Source: an uncultured Clostridia bacterium
Lineage (GTDB): Bacteria > Bacillota > Clostridia > Oscillospirales > Acutalibacteraceae
Assembly (NCBI GenBank): GCA_937884625.1
Contig: CALGCE010000224.1
Location: forward strand, 1-5,558
DNA: 5,558 bases
Direction: 5' to 3'
The notes below the pieces were generated by a model. The model was not told the origin of the DNA and searched no databases. It was given only the letters and a program-made list of their open reading frames with translations. The translations under genes and the position numbers were made by a program. Below are positions 1 to 3,507 of the stretch, piece by piece; the stretch's first letter is position 1, and each line of letters begins with the position of its first letter.

Positions 1-819
1 ATAAAGGGTATTCCGTTTTATCGGGCCTGTAAGGAAATGAGTAATCCTAAGGTAGATAAGTTCGTTGACCTTATCGAAGAGTACAAGCAGAAAAATCTGC
101 ATCCTGCGGATCTTATAAAGAGCATCCTTGATGACACCGGTTACCGCGAAGAGCTTGAGGAGGAAGGTGAAATTGAAGCGGAAACAAGGATCGAAAACAT
201 TGAGGAGCTTTTGAGCGCCGCGGCGGAATATGAAGACCTTACAGAGTATCTTGAAAACCTCGATATTAAGGTCAGATATATGCATTATGACATTGATACG
301 ATAGAGCGTATGGAAATAATAAGGGACTTGCGTCTTGGCGAGTTTGATGTACTTGTAGGAATTAATCTTTTAAGAGAGGGACTTGATATACCCGAAGTTT
401 CCCTTGTTGCGATACGCGATGCGGATAAAGAGGGCTTTTTGCGAAGCGAAACTTCTCTTGTACAGACAATAGGTAGGGCGGCACGAAATGCCAACGGTCA
501 GGTAATAATGTATGCGGATAGTGTAACGCCGTCTATGGAAAGGGCAATTAGAGAAACAGAGCGTAGACGTACCATACAAAAAAAGTATAATGACGAGCAC
601 GGTATTATTCCAAGAACGGTTAAAAAGGACGTTCGTGATATAATTGAGATAGGAAGCAAGATTGATTCTGACAAACCTGAACACAAGATGAGCAGAGCGG
701 AAAAGGAAGCGCTGATTAAGCGACTTACCGAAGAGATGAAACAGGCGGCAAAGATACTCGAATTTGAACACGCAGCATATCTGCGTGACCGTATAAATAA
801 ACTTAGAAACGGTAAATAA
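1..819 (+). CDS. Chimeric reading frame: PcrA/UvrD helicase fragment joined to UvrB C-terminal half (5' partial)
   Basis: The frame is open from base 1, so this is a 3' portion; the ATG at 37 lies inside a conserved domain and is not taken as the start. Numbering residues from that ATG, 1 to about 66 resemble the PcrA/UvrD superfamily 1 helicase 2B-domain region, including a [13 protein letters not shown] stretch followed by [17 protein letters not shown]. From about residue 67 ([17 protein letters not shown]) to the stop it is UvrB: helicase motif V near 105-119 ([15 protein letters not shown]), motif VI at 143-151 (QTIGRAARN), and a C-terminal UVR motif near 224-257 that in UvrB contacts UvrC. 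UvrB is normally about 660-670 residues and opens DNA at lesions; its N-terminal ATP-binding half and beta-hairpin are absent here. PcrA's C-terminal motifs are also absent. Codon style is the same on both sides of the join. The UvrB C-terminus itself is complete. It is either a deletion fusion, probably non-functional for repair, or an assembly chimera. Confidence 0.85.
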   Translation: MKGIPFYRACKEMSNPKVDKFVDLIEEYKQKNLHPADLIKSILDDTGYREELEEEGEIEAETRIENIEELLSAAAEYEDLTEYLENLDIKVRYMHYDIDTIERMEIIRDLRLGEFDVLVGINLLREGLDIPEVSLVAIRDADKEGFLRSETSLVQTIGRAARNANGQVIMYADSVTPSMERAIRETERRRTIQKKYNDEHGIIPRTVKKDVRDIIEIGSKIDSDKPEHKMSRAEKEALIKRLTEEMKQAAKILEFEHAAYLRDRINKLRNGK

Positions 820-835
820 AATATAAAAATCAAAA

Positions 836-877
836 GTCCGAAATTTGCTGATTTTAGCAAATTTCGGACACTTTTTT
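836..877. terminator. Bidirectional intrinsic terminator between convergent genes
   Basis: A perfect 14-bp stem (836-849 paired with 856-869) with a 6-base loop is followed by six T on the plus strand (872-877). On the minus strand the same hairpin is followed by a T-rich run (complement of 821-835). It can therefore end both the UvrB-type frame (stop at 817-819) and the convergent regulator gene, whose stop codon at 876-878 overlaps the plus-strand T-tract. Confidence 0.9.
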
Positions 878-1292
878 ACTTATCTTTTTTATATAATGCT
901 TCTATTAAATCTCTTACTTCTTTTTGTTTTTCTTTGGGCATATAATGATACATCTTTATTATTTGCATTTCTTTATGGCTGGGAACATAGGTTTCTTTGT
1001 CAGCAAAAGAAAAGGGCTCTTGCCTTAAAGACTCTGAATTTTTAAGACTATCCGCATCAGTAACCAAACTTACGGGATTTTTTTCTTCTTCCGTTTCACC
1101 GTAGAGCAGTTTATTTACCGAAACATTATAAAGTACGGCGATTTTTTTGAGCATTTCGGGTGTGGGATTTCCGTACTTCTCCATTCTCGCATAAGTACTT
1201 CGTTTTATTCCCAATTCCTGTGCCGCCGCAGTCTGAGTATAACCTGCAAGAGAACGATGTGTGGCTATTCTTAAATTTATATCGTTTGACAT
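876..1292 (-). CDS. XRE/Cro-CI family helix-turn-helix transcriptional regulator
   Basis: This 138-residue protein has an N-terminal HTH_3 domain at about residues 7-63. Helix 2 is QTAAAQELG (20-28), the recognition helix lies around KRSTYARME (30-38), and the domain closes with the typical VLYNVSVNKLLYGE stretch (53-66). Residues 67-105 are polar and probably a flexible linker. The C-terminal 106-138 is a short charged helical segment (KEMQIIKMYHYMPKEKQKEVRDL) of the kind found in many clostridial regulators of this class, possibly for dimerisation. No metabolite-binding or peptidase domain is present. The ATG at 1292-1290 is supported by an AGGAAGG ribosome site five bases upstream. The gene is divergent from tRNA-Thr and convergent with the UvrB-type frame. 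Its target is unknown; self-regulation is only a default guess. Family assignment is firm, role is not. Confidence 0.9.
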   Translation of the reverse strand: MSNDINLRIATHRSLAGYTQTAAAQELGIKRSTYARMEKYGNPTPEMLKKIAVLYNVSVNKLLYGETEEEKNPVSLVTDADSLKNSESLRQEPFSFADKETYVPSHKEMQIIKMYHYMPKEKQKEVRDLIEALYKKDK

Positions 1293-1318
1293 AACACCCT
1301 TCCTCTTATTAAAAAGAC

Positions 1319-1347
1319 TTGACTTAACCGTATTTTGTTGATATAAT
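1319..1347 (+). promoter_or_regulatory. Sigma-A promoter of tRNA-Thr
   Basis: TTGACT (1319-1324), a 17-base spacer and a perfect TATAAT (1342-1347) lie 14 bases before the mature tRNA 5' end. This is an almost ideal vegetative promoter and fits a highly expressed stable RNA. It sits in the 69-bp gap shared with the divergent XRE gene, so a regulator bound there could affect both directions. Confidence 0.88.
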
Positions 1348-1361
1348 CATTAAGTGACTTC

Positions 1362-1437
1362 GCTGAAGTGGCTCAGTTGGTAGAGCAGCTGATTCGTAAT
1401 CAGCAGATCGTGGGTTCGAGTCCCATCTTCAGCTCCA
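1362..1437 (+). tRNA. tRNA-Thr (anticodon CGT, reads ACG)
   Basis: A complete 76-base cloverleaf can be folded. The acceptor stem is GCTGAAG (1362-1368) with CTTCAGC (1427-1433). The D arm begins GCTC and has the loop AGTTGGTA. The anticodon stem 1388-1392/1400-1404 holds the loop TTCGTAA, with anticodon CGT at 1395-1397. The variable loop is AGATC. The T arm is GTGGG-TTCGAGT-CCCAT. The discriminator is T (1434) and CCA is encoded (1435-1437). This isoacceptor reads the ACG threonine codon. It is a single tRNA gene with its own promoter and terminator. Confidence 0.97.
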
Positions 1438-1443
1438 ACAATG

Positions 1444-1486
1444 GTACCTCAATAGTGCATTTGCGTGTTGAGGTACTTTTTATTTT
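1444..1486 (+). terminator. Intrinsic terminator of tRNA-Thr
   Basis: GTACCTCAA (1444-1452) pairs perfectly with TTGAGGTAC (1468-1476) across a 15-base loop and is followed by TTTTTATTTT. It begins 7 bases after the encoded CCA, which leaves a short trailer for 3' processing. On the minus strand there is no clear T-tract, so it is a poor terminator in that direction. Confidence 0.88.
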
Positions 1487-1495
1487 AACAAACTG

Positions 1496-1524
1496 ATTTT
1501 ATCATTTTATCATCTTTTTGTCAA
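1496..1524 (-). promoter_or_regulatory. Candidate strong sigma-A promoter antisense to tRNA-Thr
   Basis: On the minus strand, perfect TTGACA (1524-1519), a 17-base spacer ending in TGA, and TAAAAT (1501-1496) form a near-consensus promoter with an extended -10. It starts 28 bases past the peptidase stop codon, so it is not that gene's promoter. A transcript from about 1489 would run antisense through the tRNA terminator hairpin and the whole tRNA, then reach the XRE gene. It could drive a long-leader mRNA for that regulator or a short antisense RNA. Part of the AT richness comes from an 8-base tandem repeat (TTTTATCA twice, 1497-1512), so chance resemblance cannot be excluded. Confidence 0.45.
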
Positions 1525-1551
1525 GCGTTGAGGGATTTTGTCGAATAAAGG

Positions 1552-2454
1552 CTACATTATCGAAGAAAGCATCAGCATTTCTTTTATACCGCTATATATA
1601 TCATAAGAATTTTCTATCGGTAACGGGTTTTCTCCTTTACCTACTTCAACCGTAAAGCCCGGACGGTCAAATTCATCTATAAACCAATCCTTAAAGCCTC
1701 CGCCGTGGGCAAGACCTACGGGTACGTCAAGGGCATATCCGCTTGATGTTGCCATTATTTCCGCCATTTTTTCGCTGCGATTAGGCTTTTTATCTCCGTA
1801 GGTCCAATAAATTACTTCGCCTTGTGAGTGAAGGGCCACTACGTGATGTATTCTGTTTGACCTGCAAAGTTCCGTAAGGGCTAGGGTTTCAGGCTCACTT
1901 TCGGCTTTAAATCCGCCGAATCTTGTAGGTGACGGTCCGTAAATACCGCTCTCCCGTTCAAGTTTTCGTAAATTTTCCCAACCGGCAGAAAAATTGTGGT
2001 TTATATCTACTCCCCTTAAATTTGCATTCCAATGGGCAAAATCGTTTTTACACAGTCTGCCTATTTGTTTTGCAAGACTTCCGCAACCCGATGCTTTATT
2101 TATTGATATTTCACAACCGTCGGGGTTAACGCAGGGTACAAATATAATTCCTCTGCCGAACATTGCCTTTCGCACGTTAAGTCCGGCAAGGGAAGTATCA
2201 TTTTTAATTGCATAACAAAGTTCTTCTATAAAGAACAAGAGTATATTGGTAGTGATGTGTTCACTGCCGTGAAATGACGCCGCAAAGAGCGAATAATCGT
2301 GACCTTTGCCGACTTTAAGGGATACAATGTCACGTCCTGAGCAACTTCTTCCTATAACGGTTTTATTAATAAACTTGTATTCTTCACATAAGCTGTCAAC
2401 GGTTTTTTTGTAATTTATGTAATCCAAATCTTCCGTTTTTGTTATAAATTCCAT
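1552..2454 (-). CDS. M14 family zinc peptidase, gamma-D-glutamyl-diaminopimelate peptidase type
   Basis: This 300-residue metallopeptidase has the M14 carboxypeptidase fold signatures. The zinc ligands are H62 and E65 in the FHGSEH motif and H208 in VVALHSQGE. NPDG lies at 109-112, the substrate-arginine segment NLRGVDINHNF at 144-154, and the probable catalytic Glu is E269 in FTVEVGKGENP. The HSQGEVIYW and FHGSEHITT stretches match the M14C subgroup (Bacillus YqgT, Lysinibacillus endopeptidase I), which cleaves the gamma-D-Glu to diaminopimelate bond in peptidoglycan peptides. There is no signal peptide, LysM or membrane segment, so it probably acts in the cytoplasm on recycled or spore-related muropeptides. 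The ATG at 2454 is chosen over a TTG at 2463 because AGGAG abuts the TTG but sits nine bases from the ATG. It is divergent from the Nudix gene. Family firm, exact substrate inferred. Confidence 0.92.
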   Translation of the reverse strand: MEFITKTEDLDYINYKKTVDSLCEEYKFINKTVIGRSCSGRDIVSLKVGKGHDYSLFAASFHGSEHITTNILLFFIEELCYAIKNDTSLAGLNVRKAMFGRGIIFVPCVNPDGCEISINKASGCGSLAKQIGRLCKNDFAHWNANLRGVDINHNFSAGWENLRKLERESGIYGPSPTRFGGFKAESEPETLALTELCRSNRIHHVVALHSQGEVIYWTYGDKKPNRSEKMAEIMATSSGYALDVPVGLAHGGGFKDWFIDEFDRPGFTVEVGKGENPLPIENSYDIYSGIKEMLMLSSIM

Positions 2455-2463
2455 AATTCTCAA

Positions 2464-2468
2464 CTCCT
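2464..2468 (-). promoter_or_regulatory. Ribosome binding site that fixes the M14 peptidase start
   Basis: AGGAG on the minus strand is directly followed by a TTG (2463-2461) and, nine bases on, by ATG (2454-2452). Zero spacing makes initiation at the TTG implausible, while the ATG spacing is normal. The ATG is therefore the better start and trims three residues from the longest reading. Confidence 0.8.
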
Positions 2469-2501
2469 ATACTTTAAATATATTAAGCGAGGTCAAATAT
2501 A

Positions 2502-3050
2502 ATGAATTTAACTGAAAAACAAATTAAAGCAGAATATATGTACAAGGGCAAAATAATAAATTTAAGACGTGATGAAGCACTGCTCCCCAACGGCAATACT
2601 GCTATAAGAGAGGTAATAGAACATCCAGGAGGAGTATGCGTTGCAGCCCTTGACGATGACGGGAATATACTTCTTGTAAAGCAGTTCAGATACCCATACA
2701 GTGAGGAAATACTCGAAATACCCGCAGGAAAACGTGATAATCCCAACGAAGACCCGCTTGACTGCGGTAAACGTGAACTTAAAGAGGAAACGGGTGCAAC
2801 TGCAAAGAATTACACCTTCTTGGGAACACTTTATCCGTCACCGGGTTACTGCGGTGAAATAATATGGATGTACTGTGCAACAAAACTTGACTTCGGCGAA
2901 GTAGACCCCGATGACGACGAATTTTTACTTGTAGAAAAAAGACCGCTTGATGAGGTGGTTTCTATGATACTTTCTGGTGAAATAACCGATGCCAAAACAC
3001 AAGCGGCGGTACTTAAAGTGAAAATATTAAAGGACAGCGGAAAACTGTAA
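2502..3050 (+). CDS. ADP-ribose pyrophosphatase, Nudix hydrolase (NudF-like)
   Basis: This 182-residue Nudix protein is expected to hydrolyse ADP-ribose to AMP and ribose 5-phosphate with Mg2+, clearing free ADP-ribose in the cytoplasm. The Nudix box spans about residues 76-99: G76, E83, R91-E92-L93, E95-E96 and G98 supply the metal-binding glutamates. Upstream EIPAGK (72-77) and downstream YPSPGYCGEII are typical of the NudF branch, as is the N-terminal beta region (YKGKIINLRRDEALLPNG) used for dimerisation. The interval between the first Gly and first Glu of the box is six residues rather than the classical five, a variation seen in this branch. GAGG nine bases before the ATG supports the start. 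It is divergent from the M14 peptidase (47 bp between start codons) and converges with the small membrane protein, with 9 bp between stops. The preferred substrate could differ (other nucleoside diphosphate sugars). Confidence 0.92.
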   Translation: MNLTEKQIKAEYMYKGKIINLRRDEALLPNGNTAIREVIEHPGGVCVAALDDDGNILLVKQFRYPYSEEILEIPAGKRDNPNEDPLDCGKRELKEETGATAKNYTFLGTLYPSPGYCGEIIWMYCATKLDFGEVDPDDDEFLLVEKRPLDEVVSMILSGEITDAKTQAAVLKVKILKDSGKL

Positions 3051-3059
3051 TTTGTCAGC

Positions 3060-3350
3060 CTAACCGTCGTAATCTTCGAGTATTCTCACTGCATCTTCCT
3101 CGGAGGAGACGCTGATACCCGATTTGAAACGGTTAATATCCGCCATAGGCAGTGTGTTTAATACTATATCGTCGTATGTTTTAACGATACTTTCGTCTTT
3201 ATATAATGCTATTGTGTTTTTATATGATTTAAGTGTGTATGATGTGTCTTTTGTGCGTGAATTCATACTAAGTCCAAATACGACAACCGCTATTATAAAT
3301 ATTAAAGTAACAGCAATAATAATTATTGAAATCTTTTTATAGTTAATCAT
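3060..3350 (-). CDS. Small single-pass membrane protein of unknown function
   Basis: This is a 96-residue protein. Residues 1-6 are short and basic (MINYKK). Residues 7-27 form one hydrophobic segment (ISIIIIAVTLIFIIAVVVFGL), giving a predicted N-terminal anchor with the remainder outside the cytoplasm by the positive-inside rule. Residues 28-96 are soluble: a TLKSYKNTIALYKD strand-like part, then VLNTLPMADINRFKSGISV, then an acidic end SSEEDAVRILEDYDG. The pattern 'short periplasm-like strand, LP..D...F..GI.V.S.E.....LEDY' recalls small clostridial proteins and the C-terminal module of BofC, but this is a resemblance from memory, not a demonstrated homology. GGAGGC seven bases upstream of the ATG is a strong ribosome site, so it is very likely a real gene. 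It is divergent from the class A PBP gene, which hints at an envelope role. No function is assigned. Confidence 0.82.
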   Translation of the reverse strand: MINYKKISIIIIAVTLIFIIAVVVFGLSMNSRTKDTSYTLKSYKNTIALYKDESIVKTYDDIVLNTLPMADINRFKSGISVSSEEDAVRILEDYDG

Positions 3351-3415
3351 AAATTATGCCTCCATAGTTTATTTTTATCACTTTGAAGAATAATATACAG
3401 ATAATGGTTAAAAAA

Positions 3416-3427
3416 TTGTAACTACAA
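3416..3427. promoter_or_regulatory. Palindrome at the -35 position of the PBP promoter (candidate operator)
   Basis: TTGTA-AC-TACAA is a perfect 5-bp inverted repeat with a 2-base centre, lying 18-29 bases upstream of the TATAAT. This is where a -35 box would be, in a promoter that has no good -35. It could be a regulator site, but short palindromes are common in AT-rich gaps. Confidence 0.3.
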
Positions 3428-3441
3428 AAACTGACTTTTTA

Positions 3442-3450
3442 TGGTATAAT
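3442..3450 (+). promoter_or_regulatory. Extended -10 promoter of the class A PBP gene
   Basis: TGG-TATAAT gives a perfect -10 preceded by the TGn extension. The hexamer 17 bases upstream (CTACAA, 3422-3427) is a poor -35, as expected for an extended -10 or activator-assisted promoter. Transcription would start near 3457, giving a leader of about 50 bases before the TTG start. Confidence 0.72.
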
Positions 3451-3460
3451 ATTCTTAAAA

Positions 3461-3476
3461 TGGCAGGGTGTTGCCA
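3461..3476 (+). other. Small hairpin at the predicted 5' end of the PBP mRNA
   Basis: TGGCA (3461-3465) pairs with TGCCA (3472-3476) across a 6-base loop, only about four bases after the predicted transcription start. Such a 5' stem can slow mRNA decay. It has no T-tract and is too short for a riboswitch. Confidence 0.35.
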
Positions 3477-3493
3477 ATTATGTTTTATAATAC

Positions 3494-3500
3494 GGAGGTG
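3494..3500 (+). promoter_or_regulatory. Ribosome binding site that fixes the PBP TTG start
   Basis: GGAGGTG is an excellent Shine-Dalgarno. TTG at 3508-3510 is the only start codon at usable distance in the PBP frame, nine bases after GGAGG. An in-frame ATG at 3460 lies almost at the transcription start without a ribosome site, and the next in-frame ATG (3757) would remove the membrane anchor. Confidence 0.82.
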
Positions 3501-3507
3501 TTTTTCG

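Noticed and set aside
37..819. Treating the first frame as a complete 260-residue gene starting at ATG 37
   Set aside because: The frame is open to base 1, the upstream codons ([12 protein letters not shown]) continue without a break, and the ATG lies inside the helicase domain, so the gene is 5' truncated by the window edge.
285..860. Minus-strand open frames opposite the UvrB-type frame
   Set aside because: The plus strand has clear UvrB motifs; the reverse translations are low-complexity, Ser/Arg-rich shadows.
845..1045. Plus-strand hydrophobic open frame opposite the XRE gene
   Set aside because: It begins inside the terminator stem and overlaps a well-supported regulator gene; the hydrophobic look comes from reading Lys/Glu-rich codons in reverse.
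1404..1437. tRNA 3' end as an integrative-element attachment site
   Set aside because: No second copy of the tRNA 3' end and no integrase are present in the window.
1929..2215. Plus-strand open frames inside the M14 peptidase gene
   Set aside because: They are antisense to conserved zinc-peptidase motifs, with no ribosome site or recognisable product.
888..3210. Shared word TTATATAATGCT near 889-900 and near 3199-3210
   Set aside because: Both copies lie in coding sequence on the minus strand and encode ALYK in unrelated proteins; a coincidence of AT-rich codons.
3416..3427. BlaI/MecI operator upstream of the PBP gene
   Set aside because: Those operators have TACA-NN-TGTA order; here the order is TGTA-NN-TACA, and no blaI/mecI-like gene is nearby.
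3364..3460. Sporulation-type (sigma-E-like) promoter for the small membrane protein
   Set aside because: A GTATATT word and a GATAAAAAT word exist on the minus strand, but the spacing and the -10 match are too poor to support a call.
3351..3507. Riboswitch or T-box in the gap before the PBP gene
   Set aside because: Only about 50 bases of leader lie after the predicted start, with a single 5-bp hairpin and no terminator or T-box sequence.
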